DNA from: CAZKFA01 sp964551925
GTDB taxonomy: Bacteria > Cyanobacteriota > Vampirovibrionia > LMEP-6097
Direction of reading: 5' to 3'
NCBI GenBank assembly: GCA_964551925.1
Contig: CAZKFA010000018.1
Coordinates: 1 to 37,150 of the forward strand
Length of the DNA: 37,150 nt
Shown here piece after piece: positions 16,403 through 24,595 of the stretch. The notes under the pieces are model-generated. The model searched no databases and was not told the DNA's origin. It saw nothing but the letters and a program-made list of their open reading frames with translations. Position numbers and translations under genes: made by a program. How positions within the stretch are numbered: position 1 is the stretch's first letter; each line of letters opens with the position of its first letter.

Positions 16403-16565
16403 AAAAAGGAATCCAACTTATCCCACACCATAAAATAACTAAGACATAAAGAATAATCAAAAACAAAGGTGGTTTATTATGACTAACTTTATACTCATCA
16501 GTAGGAAGTGCTGACTGAGCAGGATTAATTGGAGACATCTCATCTATTTTACTTTCATTACTCAT
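16392..16565 (-). CDS. Single-span membrane peptide, 57 aa, in the oxidase genes
   Basis: ATG at 16565 preceded by GGAGGATTAATT, a good ribosome site; stop TAA at 16392-16394. The product has a polar N-terminal half (MSNESKIDEMSPINPAQSAL) and one C-terminal membrane helix (about residues 33-51, LFLIILYVLVILWCGISW) ending IPFYGY. Position and shape recall the N-terminal helix of CcoP or a CcoQ/CcoH-type small subunit of cbb3 oxidases, detached as its own gene. That assignment is inference. It follows the CcoS-like gene after two bases and overlaps the cytochrome c gene. Confidence 0.7.
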   Translation of the reverse strand: MSNESKIDEMSPINPAQSALPTDEYKVSHNKPPLFLIILYVLVILWCGISWIPFYGY

Positions 16566-16567
16566 AA

Positions 16568-16756
16568 TTAATCCTCCAAGACCTCAAACTTTGAAACTTC
16601 CAAATCACTAAATTGTCCTTCGTCGTAAGCCCACTTAGCAACAAGCAACGCTAACGAGAAAAACATCAAACAGCAAACAACAAATATAAAAAGCCCTTCC
16701 TTATGAAAAAGACTCAATATCAAATGATTAGACTGTAGAGCCAAAGAATGTAACAT
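16568..16756 (-). CDS. ccoS: CcoS-like cbb3 oxidase maturation protein, 62 aa
   Basis: Sixty-two residues with one hydrophobic helix (about 22-42) followed by AKWAYDEGQFSDLEVSKF, which matches the conserved end of CcoS (WA-x-x-x-GQ-[FY]-[DS]-DLE). CcoS is a small inner-membrane protein needed to put cofactors into cbb3-type cytochrome oxidases. GGAGGAGG lies just before the ATG, and the start overlaps the stop of the CcoO-fusion gene by one base. The N-terminal 20 residues are longer than in typical CcoS, so an alternative is a CcoQ-like subunit. Confidence 0.7.
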   Translation of the reverse strand: MLHSLALQSNHLILSLFHKEGLFIFVVCCLMFFSLALLVAKWAYDEGQFSDLEVSKFEVLED

Positions 16757-17832
16757 TAATGCCCTCCTCCATCAATATCAAGAGTTTTTTTGGACGGATA
16801 AGTATGATTAGCTTTCATCTCACCAATCTTAATATGTCCTTGACGAATAGCTTCTGGTAACTCTGATTGAGCATTCCAATCAGCATCACTGATAGTTTGA
16901 TAAGGTTGAATAACAACAGCATCTTGTGGCAAAGTTTTCAAGAACGCCACAAGATACCACATTTGCTCTGGCTCTAGAGTTAGTTTCCAGCGCGGCATAC
17001 GAGTACCTGGCACACCTTCTGCTACTTTATAATACCAAGTCTCATCAGAGTAAGCCTTAAAGAAAGGATTGGTGAAGTTAGCTGGTTTCTTATTCATGGC
17101 AAGTGCGTTTGGACCATTACCCAAACCATTAGTACCGTGACAAACTGCACAATTCTGCCTAAAGATTCCAGCACCAGCATTCGCAGCCGTCGCACTATCA
17201 ACATTTGGTTTATGGTGTTCAGATTTCTTCCAAAGATTAATATCAGCTTCTGGATAGTAAGCTTCATAGATATGGCGATTCTCTGGATCATCAAAGCGCT
17301 TACGTCCTAATGATTGTAAGTAAGCAACAAGATTATCAAGATCTGCTTCACTGAGATAACTAAATGACGGCATAATAGATCCCGGCGTATAAGTTCTCGG
17401 AGACTTCAAGTGCTCTATGTGCCACTTGTCTGGCAACTTGCCACCTTCATTACTCAAATCTGGACCAGTTCTTGAAGTACCAAGAACATTTGGTGTCTCG
17501 TTAGCATAATCACCAGCATGCACTTTAGAGCCAAAATCTCTATCTTGTGGTCTAACAAATTGTGAATGACAATAGAAACAACCCTCGCGGACATAGATCT
17601 GGCGACCCAATCCAGCAGCATTTTTGAGAGGCTGTCCATCTTTATCAAGGACAATATTACCATCAGCATCTTTTAGTACATATTCCATAGCGTACTTAGT
17701 TGGCTCAATTTTAACCATGGTCATATCAGGAATAATGACCACTACTGTATAGATCATCAAGAAAGACAATGCAACTACAATTGCTGGCAGTAAATAACCT
17801 TTAGCTCCTATCTTTTTATCATTTTCACTCAT
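16756..17832 (-). CDS. ccoO: CcoO-type cytochrome c subunit fused to a second cytochrome c domain
   Basis: A 358-residue membrane-anchored diheme protein. The first part is CcoO: an N-terminal helix (about 13-35), GRQIYVREGCFYCHSQFVRP (76-95) with C85, C88 and H89, and a likely Met ligand at PGSIMPSF. A second class I cytochrome c domain follows, with CAVCH (228-232) and GTRMPRW. The second domain fits the place of CcoP, which is otherwise absent, so one polypeptide seems to do both jobs. It would carry electrons from the cytochrome c lipoprotein to CcoN. It starts two bases after the ccoN stop. Confidence 0.92.
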   Translation of the reverse strand: MSENDKKIGAKGYLLPAIVVALSFLMIYTVVVIIPDMTMVKIEPTKYAMEYVLKDADGNIVLDKDGQPLKNAAGLGRQIYVREGCFYCHSQFVRPQDRDFGSKVHAGDYANETPNVLGTSRTGPDLSNEGGKLPDKWHIEHLKSPRTYTPGSIMPSFSYLSEADLDNLVAYLQSLGRKRFDDPENRHIYEAYYPEADINLWKKSEHHKPNVDSATAANAGAGIFRQNCAVCHGTNGLGNGPNALAMNKKPANFTNPFFKAYSDETWYYKVAEGVPGTRMPRWKLTLEPEQMWYLVAFLKTLPQDAVVIQPYQTISDADWNAQSELPEAIRQGHIKIGEMKANHTYPSKKTLDIDGGGH

Positions 17833-17834
17833 TG

Positions 17835-19226
17835 TTATTTAGCCTCCACTGGGACTGCTGTATTCAACTCAAGATCAGTCGCTTCTGGATTAGTATTCAT
17901 CGTCATATAAATATTGTAAGCAAACAAACAACTGCTAGCAAACATAAAGACTCCACCAATTGAGCGCACTAGCCACATCGGCGGTAAAGTTAATGACCAC
18001 TGAGCAACAGGGTAGCCGAGCGCCCAACCCACAGATTGCTGTAAGCCAGCCACAGTAAGGCTGATAAAGAATAAAGCAAAGCCAATCAACAATAACCAAT
18101 AATGCCATTTAACTAAACGTACGCTATAAATGCGTCTGCCAGTGAGTCTTTGCAAACCATAATAAATAGAACCAATCACAAAGAACGTGAAAGTTCCAAG
18201 CAAGGCTGCGTGTGCATGCCCTACAACCCATTGAGTGAAGTGGATGTACCAATTAACTCCACGAGTCGCCTGAAACGGTCCCTGCAAGCAAGTTACAAGA
18301 TACCAAAAAGCACCAGTCAAAACAAATCTAAGTGGCATATTGGTTGTCATCATCCACCAACTGCCTTTCATTGTCATATAGAAATTAGTTAACACTGTAA
18401 TCACAGGAATAATCAAAGCCGCCGAGAAAATTACTGCAAGGGCTTTAAGCCACTCAGGGACTGGAGACTGTAGCAAATGATGAGTACCAGTAGGTGCATA
18501 GAAAAACGCAATAGTCCAGAAGCCAAGCATAGAGAGCGAATGCGACCAAATAGCTTTGCCACTCATCTTTGGAAGCATATAGTAGGCAATACCAACTCCT
18601 AGTACGGTAAACCACATACCAAGTATGTTATGTCCATAGAACCAATTAAGAATTCCATCATTCAAACCATCCATCGCCACAAAAGTCCGGTTACCTACTA
18701 TATAAACTAACGGCATCCAAAAGAACGCACCCATAATATACCAAACCGATACATAAAGCTTCTTAACGTTACGATTGAGAACAGTTCTAAAAAGATTATA
18801 AGATAATAGGAGAAGTCCGGCAACAACTAAATAATCAAAAGGTTCACGATACTCAGCATATTCACGCCCTTCAGTATAACCATTCAATAAAGAAATGAAC
18901 CCAGCTCCAACAACAAAATTCCAAACATAACAAGTCAAATTGGCTAACTTCTCTGAAAACAGTTTAGTTTTACATAAAGCGGGAATAATATATAAAGCAG
19001 AACCTATATTAGCCATCGATAACCAACCGAAGGCTACTGTGTTGACGTGTGCTGGTCTCAGGTGAGTAAAGGATAATTGGGTAATCCCTTTAGACAGATC
19101 TGGAAATGAAAACTCCAAAGCGCCTAGCAAGCCAGCTCCCATGCCAATCACCAGCCAGACTATGGCTGAGAACATAAAAAACTTGGCAGCACTGCCTTCT
19201 TCTTGACTTAAAATTTTTCCTAGCAT
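17835..19226 (-). CDS. ccoN: cbb3-type (C-family) cytochrome c oxidase catalytic subunit
   Basis: The 463-residue, roughly 12-helix heme-copper oxidase subunit that reduces oxygen and pumps protons. Ligands are readable: H60 (LRPAHVN) and H339 for low-spin heme b, H337 for heme b3 (WVVGHAHA), and H199 (FYGHNILG), H249 and H250 (TGTHHLLQ) for CuB. Tyr215 or Tyr216 in GVGIAYYMLP is a candidate for the C-family crosslinked tyrosine. AGGAAG lies before the ATG. This is the first gene of the respiratory run; the 148 bases upstream are shared with the divergent cutA and must hold its promoter (TAATAC near the middle is a possible -10). Confidence 0.96.
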   Translation of the reverse strand: MLGKILSQEEGSAAKFFMFSAIVWLVIGMGAGLLGALEFSFPDLSKGITQLSFTHLRPAHVNTVAFGWLSMANIGSALYIIPALCKTKLFSEKLANLTCYVWNFVVGAGFISLLNGYTEGREYAEYREPFDYLVVAGLLLLSYNLFRTVLNRNVKKLYVSVWYIMGAFFWMPLVYIVGNRTFVAMDGLNDGILNWFYGHNILGMWFTVLGVGIAYYMLPKMSGKAIWSHSLSMLGFWTIAFFYAPTGTHHLLQSPVPEWLKALAVIFSAALIIPVITVLTNFYMTMKGSWWMMTTNMPLRFVLTGAFWYLVTCLQGPFQATRGVNWYIHFTQWVVGHAHAALLGTFTFFVIGSIYYGLQRLTGRRIYSVRLVKWHYWLLLIGFALFFISLTVAGLQQSVGWALGYPVAQWSLTLPPMWLVRSIGGVFMFASSCLFAYNIYMTMNTNPEATDLELNTAVPVEAK

Positions 19227-19361
19227 AAGCTTACTTCCTAATCATAAAGAAAATTACTGTTTGCGTCTATTAGTATTACCTAAATTAAGTGAAAAAAAAC
19301 ATTAAGTATTTTCAAGCTAAAGTTGAGCTATTGCGAAGAATTCTCAATAAGTGCATTGCAT

Positions 19362-19367
19362 TATAAT
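19362..19367 (+). promoter_or_regulatory. -10 box of cutA, predicted leaderless
   Basis: A perfect TATAAT ending seven bases before the cutA ATG at 19375, which places transcription start at or next to the start codon. No convincing -35 is visible. Confidence 0.5.
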
Positions 19368-19374
19368 TAGCACT

Positions 19375-19698
19375 ATGACTGCTGTTGCCATCTACACCAC
19401 TTATCCAAGCAGAACAGAGGCACAATCAATCGCAACGCAACTCGTTGAAGCTAAGCTAGCTGGCTGTTGCAATATCTATGATGGTGTTGAATCAATTTAT
19501 ATATGGGAAGGCAAAATTTGCCAAGATAAAGAAACAATTCTTATTATCAAAACTTTAGAGGATAAATTTCCTGCAATAGAGAAACTAATCAGTGAGAACC
19601 ACAGTTACAGCACGCCTTGCATTGCCATGCTTAAGATTGATAAATTAAATAAGGTTTACTTAGATTGGTTAACAAACTTACCATCGACTACTTTATAG
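19375..19698 (+). CDS. cutA: Divalent-ion tolerance protein CutA
   Basis: A 107-residue member of the trimeric CutA1 family, linked to copper and other metal tolerance but of uncertain molecular role. Landmarks are AIYTTYPSRTEAQSIA at the N terminus, LAGCCNIYDGVESIYIWEGKI in the middle (LAGCCNI for the usual LAACVNI), and HSYSTPCIAML near the end. The ATG at 19375 is preferred over an earlier one at 19351 because it matches the family start and the TATAAT box lies between them. The 3' end overlaps the convergent binding-protein gene by 43 bases. Confidence 0.9.
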   Translation: MTAVAIYTTYPSRTEAQSIATQLVEAKLAGCCNIYDGVESIYIWEGKICQDKETILIIKTLEDKFPAIEKLISENHSYSTPCIAMLKIDKLNKVYLDWLTNLPSTTL

Positions 19699-20783
19699 AT
19701 CACAAAATTTGATTCCTTCAAATTACCAAAAGCATCAAAAATAGGATTAGATGCGACAGACTTGGCTATAGCTTTTGGATTTTTGAAGTCATTCTCTTTA
19801 ATTGCTTGCAGCAAGACCTCAGTAGCAAGGTAGCTTGTTGCCACATAACCAGTAGCTGGTCTATGATAACGATCTTCATATAATGCCGTAAGCTTAGCAT
19901 CAGCCGGGCTAGAACCTACTATTAGAGCAGCTTCTGCCGCCTTACCAGCGATGGTAATAAACTCTTGATGATAGGCTCCTTCAGTTGCCATAAATTTAAT
20001 ATTAGGATTTTTCGCTTTCAAGCTCTGTAGCAAATAGGCTGCATCATTATATTCACCAACAAAGAAAACTAAATCCGCGCCAGCTTTCACAGCAAGCTCA
20101 GCAGTTGACTCGTGATCAGTTGTTCTTACGGGCACAGTTTGTTGCAATACTATCTTCTTATTAGTCTTATAAAGAAGATTTACCAACTCCGTACCTACCG
20201 ATATACCATAAGGTCTGTCATTGTAAAAAATAGCGACCTTATTAATACTGGAATCAGCAACCATATAATCAGCAGCAACCTTAGCTAACTGACTATCATT
20301 ACCAATAGTTCTAAAAATATATCCCTGGAAATCTTTTATGGTAGTAAGTTTCGGATTAGTTGATGCTGGTGAAATCTCTACAATATCAGCAGCAGAATAT
20401 TTACGCGCTACTTCAACAGAGATTTCTGAATTCAAGTGTCCAATAACACCAAGTGATTTCTGCGCCACTACGATATCAGCCCTTGAAAGTGCTTCACTGA
20501 CTAGTCCCCCGTCATCAATAATTAAAGTTCCAATTTTATGATTTGGGGTAATCGTTTTGTTAAAATTCTCAACTGCTAGCGTTGCTGCTTCTAATATAGT
20601 ACCACCGAGATGGCGATAAGGTCCTGTAAGTGGGACGGCAATTGCGATGTAATGATTACCAACAATAGAATCGACCTCTAATGTATCACTGTCCCCAAAA
20701 GGATTATTATCTACCTGAGGCTTCTTTGAGCAAGAAAATAGGGATAAAGCAAGTATTAGACTAAAGAACTTAATTGATCGCAT
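19656..20783 (-). CDS. Periplasmic binding lipoprotein, Leu/Ile/Val (type 1) family
   Basis: A 375-residue lipoprotein: hydrophobic signal and lipobox LFSC (15-18) with C18, then a type 1 periplasmic-binding fold typical of branched-chain amino acid receptors. Family features are IAVPLTGPYRHLGG near residue 50, VIGHLNSEISVEVARKYS and VAIFYNDRPYGISVG. No permease or ATPase genes are adjacent, so it may serve a transporter elsewhere or act as a sensor. It is transcribed divergently from the DUF2797-like gene across only 45 bases, and an extended -10 box suggests a leaderless message. The ligand cannot be inferred. Confidence 0.87.
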   Translation of the reverse strand: MRSIKFFSLILALSLFSCSKKPQVDNNPFGDSDTLEVDSIVGNHYIAIAVPLTGPYRHLGGTILEAATLAVENFNKTITPNHKIGTLIIDDGGLVSEALSRADIVVAQKSLGVIGHLNSEISVEVARKYSAADIVEISPASTNPKLTTIKDFQGYIFRTIGNDSQLAKVAADYMVADSSINKVAIFYNDRPYGISVGTELVNLLYKTNKKIVLQQTVPVRTTDHESTAELAVKAGADLVFFVGEYNDAAYLLQSLKAKNPNIKFMATEGAYHQEFITIAGKAAEAALIVGSSPADAKLTALYEDRYHRPATGYVATSYLATEVLLQAIKENDFKNPKAIAKSVASNPIFDAFGNLKESNFVIYKVVDGKFVNQSK

Positions 20784-20791
20784 TACTAATG

Positions 20792-20800
20792 ATTATAACA
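20792..20800 (-). promoter_or_regulatory. Extended -10 box of the binding-lipoprotein gene, predicted leaderless
   Basis: The minus strand reads TGTTATAAT, a perfect extended -10, ending eight bases before the ATG at 20783. Confidence 0.6.
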
Positions 20801-20814
20801 CTAGGTTTGTCGTG

Positions 20815-20820
20815 TAATAT
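20815..20820 (+). promoter_or_regulatory. -10 box of the DUF2797-like gene
   Basis: TAATAT ends eight bases before the ATG at 20829. An overlapping TATTAT (20818-20823) is an alternative. It faces the divergent box at 20792-20800, so two promoters share 45 bases. Confidence 0.4.
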
Positions 20821-20828
20821 TATAAATA

Positions 20829-21695
20829 ATGCGCGGTAACTTGCGAAAAATGGCTCACTCTATTGACGATAATGGCTTAGTTCATTATCAAGCAAGGTTA
20901 GTCTCAGAAAAATATTTAGAAGCGTCAGAAAGCACAGAACAAAACTATACTGCAACTCTAGATCTAGACAACTATCTTGGCAAAAAAATATCCCTAAAGT
21001 TCCTTGAACAAATCAATTGTATTAATTGTGGTCAAAAGACTAAAACCTCTTTCAATCAAGGTTATTGCTATCGTTGCTTTACTAAATTAGCCGAGTGTGA
21101 TATCTGCATACTCAAACCAGAGCTTTGTCACTTTGACAAAGGTACTTGTAGAGATGAAGAATTTGCTAAGGAGCATTGCAATATCAATCATTCTCTTTAT
21201 CTATCAGTAACTAGTGATCTTAAAATAGGCATCACTCGCGAGCAGCAAGAATTAAAACGTTGGGTAGATCAAGGAGCAATCGCAGCGATAAGATTATTAA
21301 CCGCCAAACGCCGCTACCATATAGGATTGCTCGAAAACTCTATAGCCAAAAACCTGCCGGACAAAACCAACTGGCGCAATATGCTCAAAAATAATTATCC
21401 AACAATTAATCTAAAACAAGAAGCCAAGAATCTACAAGAAAAAATATCTTCGCTAATAACAGAACTATCAGTTATTGAAGATCTTAACTATATCAGCGAA
21501 TCCATCAGCAATAATGAACCTTATTTCTTTAAATATCCAGTATTAAAATATCCACAAAAAATCAATAGCCATAATTTAGAAAAAGAACCATTATTAGAAG
21601 GTACTCTACTCGGAATCAAAGGACAGTACTTAATACTTGACACCAAGGTCATTAATCTACGCAAATATACTGGCTATCTAGTTGAGGTAAATTGA
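20829..21695 (+). CDS. DUF2797-like zinc-ribbon protein
   Basis: A 288-residue protein with a cysteine-rich centre (INCINCGQKTKTS, then CYRCF, CDIC, and further Cys and His residues). A segment LYLSVTSDLKIGITREQQELKRWVDQGA follows that looks like the DUF2797 family, with a GIY-YIG-like flavour (KIGITR and RWVDQGA). The C terminus is unremarkable. The role is unknown; a nucleic-acid function is plausible from the fold-like motifs and from coupling to uvrB, whose ATG overlaps this gene's TGA (ATTGATG). A second ATG at 20850 is also possible, but the -10 box favours 20829. Confidence 0.7.
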   Translation: MRGNLRKMAHSIDDNGLVHYQARLVSEKYLEASESTEQNYTATLDLDNYLGKKISLKFLEQINCINCGQKTKTSFNQGYCYRCFTKLAECDICILKPELCHFDKGTCRDEEFAKEHCNINHSLYLSVTSDLKIGITREQQELKRWVDQGAIAAIRLLTAKRRYHIGLLENSIAKNLPDKTNWRNMLKNNYPTINLKQEAKNLQEKISSLITELSVIEDLNYISESISNNEPYFFKYPVLKYPQKINSHNLEKEPLLEGTLLGIKGQYLILDTKVINLRKYTGYLVEVN

Positions 21696-23785
21696 TGTCA
21701 GGGAGTAAATCACAGGAATTTAAAACCACCAGCTCCTTTGCGCCTTCAGGCGACCAACCACTTGCCATCCAATCTGTTTGCAATAAGATACGTGATGGTG
21801 TCAGCAGACAAATTTTACTAGGAATAACAGGCAGCGGCAAAACCTTTACCATGGCTAATATAATTCAAGAGCTACAAAAACCAGCTCTGGTATTGGCTCA
21901 CAACAAAACACTAGCCGGACAACTCTGCAATGAATTTCGAGATTTTTTTCCTAACAACAAAGTGGAATATTTTATTAGTTATTATGACTATTATCAACCA
22001 GAGAGCTATATACCACACAGTGACACCTATATAGAAAAAACTGCTAAGGTCAATGACGATATAGATCGCTTGCGCTACTCAACAACCAGGTCAATATATG
22101 AACGCAAAGATGTCGTAATAGTTGCTTCAGTAAGCTCCATATATGGACTTGGGGTTCCAGAATTATATTTTGAAGCTGCAATTCATTTGGAGATTGGGCT
22201 TGAGGTTGATCTCAAAAAACTACTTGATAATTTAGTTACCATACGTTATGCCCGCAACGACATAGAATTAAAACGTGGTCTATTTAGAGTCAGAGGAGAG
22301 ATTCTAGAAATCCATACTGCTGATGAGGAAAGGGTTCTACGAATAGAATTCTTTGGTGAGCAAGTAGAACGCCTTTGCTATATAGATCCTAGCACTGGTG
22401 AAATCCTAGAGATGCTTAATGAGATCACTATACTACCAGCCAAACATTATGTTACTGATGAAGAAAATATGGCAAGAGCTATAGACCAAATCCAAAAAGA
22501 ACTTGACGCTAGAGTCTTTGAACTTAAATCACAGGGCAAAGATCTAGAACCGCAACGCCTACTTCAAAGAACTAAATACGATATCGAGATGATGAAAGAG
22601 ATGGGTTATTGCACCGGTATCGAAAACTATTCACGCATCATTGAAGGACGAGCACCAGGATCAGCTCCCCAAGTATTAATTGATTACATGAATAGAAGAT
22701 ATGGAGAAGATGGCTGGATTTGCTTTATTGATGAGTCTCACATGACTTTGCCACAGCTCAAAGCCATGTCACTAGGTGACTATAGTCGTAAAAGTGTGTT
22801 AGTAGACTACGGATTCCGCTTGCCATGCGCTGTTGACAACAGACCTCTCAAATATGATGAGTTTAACAACAAGGTTCATAACATAGTCTATGTCTCAGCT
22901 ACTCCAGGAGACGAAGAACTAACAGTAGCAGGTAAACATAGCACAGAGCTTATCATTAGACCAACAGGACTACTTGATCCAATTATTGAAGTTTATCCAA
23001 CTCAAGGACAAATTAATAAATTATTTCAAGAGATTGAACAGGTAACCAATCGCAAATTAACTACAGATGACAAAGCTAAAGAAGGTGTCTATCCAAAAAG
23101 TGAAAAAGTAATAATCAACACCTTAACCAAAAAAATGGCAGAGGACCTAAGCGAATATCTCATAGAACACAATGTAAGAGCGCGTTATCTACATAGTGAG
23201 ATAAAATCACTCGATAGAATTAAAATTCTCAATGATCTGAGAAAAGATGAGTACGACGTTTTAGTTGGAGTCAATCTATTAAGAGAAGGTATAGATCTAC
23301 CAGAAGTGTCATTAGTTTGTATCATGGATGCTGATAAAGAAGGCTACCTGCGTAATCACAGGACCTTAATCCAAATGATAGGTAGAGCAGCAAGAAACTC
23401 TAACGCCAGAGTCTTACTGTTCGCCGATCGCATGACTAATAGCATGAAGTCAGCCATCGAAGAAACAGAGCGTCGCAGAGAACTACAGATAGAATACAAC
23501 AAGAAGCATAATATAATTCCAAAGACTATTCTTAAGCCAATCTCAAACCCAATTCTAGAGACACTAGATAAATTAGAGGGCACAAAGAAAACCGAAGAGA
23601 ATAAACTATTACAATCTACTTTCAACAAGCCATTAGAAAAGCTCTCTACTAGAGAACTAATCAAAGCGATCGATAAACTTGAATTAGAAATGCACAAAGC
23701 TGCTGAAGAACTAAATTTTGAAACTGCTGTTCTTTATAGAGACAAACTCACTCAGGTTAGGGAAAAACTAGAAGAGCGTAGATAG
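21695..23785 (+). CDS. uvrB: UvrABC nucleotide excision repair subunit B
   Basis: The 696-residue helicase-like core of excision repair: it receives damage from UvrA, clamps the strand and recruits UvrC. Visible features are the N-terminal FAPSGDQP, Walker A GITGSGKT (43-50), the damage-probing hairpin YYDYYQPESYIP (97-108), FIDESH (DEAD-type box), MIGRAARN (motif VI) and a C-terminal UVR motif LEMHKAAEELNFETAVLYRD for UvrC binding. A roughly 15-residue insertion precedes INTLTKKMAEDL. The ATG overlaps the preceding stop. It ends one base from the convergent 259-residue gene. Confidence 0.97.
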   Translation: MSGSKSQEFKTTSSFAPSGDQPLAIQSVCNKIRDGVSRQILLGITGSGKTFTMANIIQELQKPALVLAHNKTLAGQLCNEFRDFFPNNKVEYFISYYDYYQPESYIPHSDTYIEKTAKVNDDIDRLRYSTTRSIYERKDVVIVASVSSIYGLGVPELYFEAAIHLEIGLEVDLKKLLDNLVTIRYARNDIELKRGLFRVRGEILEIHTADEERVLRIEFFGEQVERLCYIDPSTGEILEMLNEITILPAKHYVTDEENMARAIDQIQKELDARVFELKSQGKDLEPQRLLQRTKYDIEMMKEMGYCTGIENYSRIIEGRAPGSAPQVLIDYMNRRYGEDGWICFIDESHMTLPQLKAMSLGDYSRKSVLVDYGFRLPCAVDNRPLKYDEFNNKVHNIVYVSATPGDEELTVAGKHSTELIIRPTGLLDPIIEVYPTQGQINKLFQEIEQVTNRKLTTDDKAKEGVYPKSEKVIINTLTKKMAEDLSEYLIEHNVRARYLHSEIKSLDRIKILNDLRKDEYDVLVGVNLLREGIDLPEVSLVCIMDADKEGYLRNHRTLIQMIGRAARNSNARVLLFADRMTNSMKSAIEETERRRELQIEYNKKHNIIPKTILKPISNPILETLDKLEGTKKTEENKLLQSTFNKPLEKLSTRELIKAIDKLELEMHKAAEELNFETAVLYRDKLTQVREKLEERR

Positions 23786-23786
23786 G

Positions 23787-24566
23787 TTAACCAGCACCCG
23801 CACCTGCTCCAACAGGAACAGTTCCAGAATCTTGACTACCAGTATTAGAGCTACCATTGTTAGTACCATTACTGCTTGCACCATTAGCATTATTTGCTGA
23901 AGCACTGTTAGCAGCAGCACCGCCTGTTAACAAGTTCGGATTAGCCTGCAACATTCGTGATATATTCTGCAAACCAGCTCTTATTGGATCATAGAAGGCT
24001 CGTGAAACTATACCAGATGGATTTGCTGGATTAGATTCAGATACTTGATTATAAGACGCTAATGTTGTTTGCAATTGCTGTTCTGTAATTGCTTGGCCTT
24101 GTGATAAACGAGACTCTAAGCTAGAAACTGCATCTAATGCTGATTGCATAGAATTCTGTGCTTCCTGAGTAATACCAGCAGCTGTTAATGCTTGACCAGC
24201 AGCAGTCTCAGCTTCCTGTCTTGCAGTAGAGGCGTCTGACCTCGCTTGATTAATCTGAGCTTCGGTGCTTCTTTGCTGTCCTTGTAATTTACGAACTTCT
24301 TCCGTGTCAACAACAGTCTTAGTTTTCTTACCATCTGATACTTCTTTAGTTGGCGGAGGATTAAGGAGCGCCAAAATATTATCAAGAGTAACTTGTAAAG
24401 ATTTTATTAATGATTCTTTGACATTAACAACACTTCTTTTCTGTGCAACCTGAGTAGCTGCAATATTCTGCTCCATGCTACCAGATTGCACCTGGGAGCT
24501 CTTCGTTTGAGAGTCTGAAATTGCATTTCTGAGTGATGTTGAAATTGCGCTATTGTCTGTTGGCAT
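23787..24566 (-). CDS. Unrecognised Gln/Ala/Ser-rich coiled-coil protein, 259 aa
   Basis: No signal peptide or membrane helix. Residues about 70-137 form a module shared with the 475-residue protein of the same cluster at the same distance from the N terminus: PPPTK, a GKK-TKTVVD block, then a coiled coil with QARSDASTARQEAE and GIT. Both proteins also begin MP[ST] with an AI-x-x-SQ stretch, so they look like paralogs with different C-terminal parts. The last 45 residues are low-complexity Asn/Ser/Gly/Ala. AAGGATAAT precedes the ATG. It is the last of four minus-strand genes. Substrates of flagellar or type III export can look like this, but nothing proves it. Confidence 0.75.
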   Translation of the reverse strand: MPTDNSAISTSLRNAISDSQTKSSQVQSGSMEQNIAATQVAQKRSVVNVKESLIKSLQVTLDNILALLNPPPTKEVSDGKKTKTVVDTEEVRKLQGQQRSTEAQINQARSDASTARQEAETAAGQALTAAGITQEAQNSMQSALDAVSSLESRLSQGQAITEQQLQTTLASYNQVSESNPANPSGIVSRAFYDPIRAGLQNISRMLQANPNLLTGGAAANSASANNANGASSNGTNNGSSNTGSQDSGTVPVGAGAGAG

Positions 24567-24595
24567 AATATTATCCTTTTGTTGTTATATCCGTC

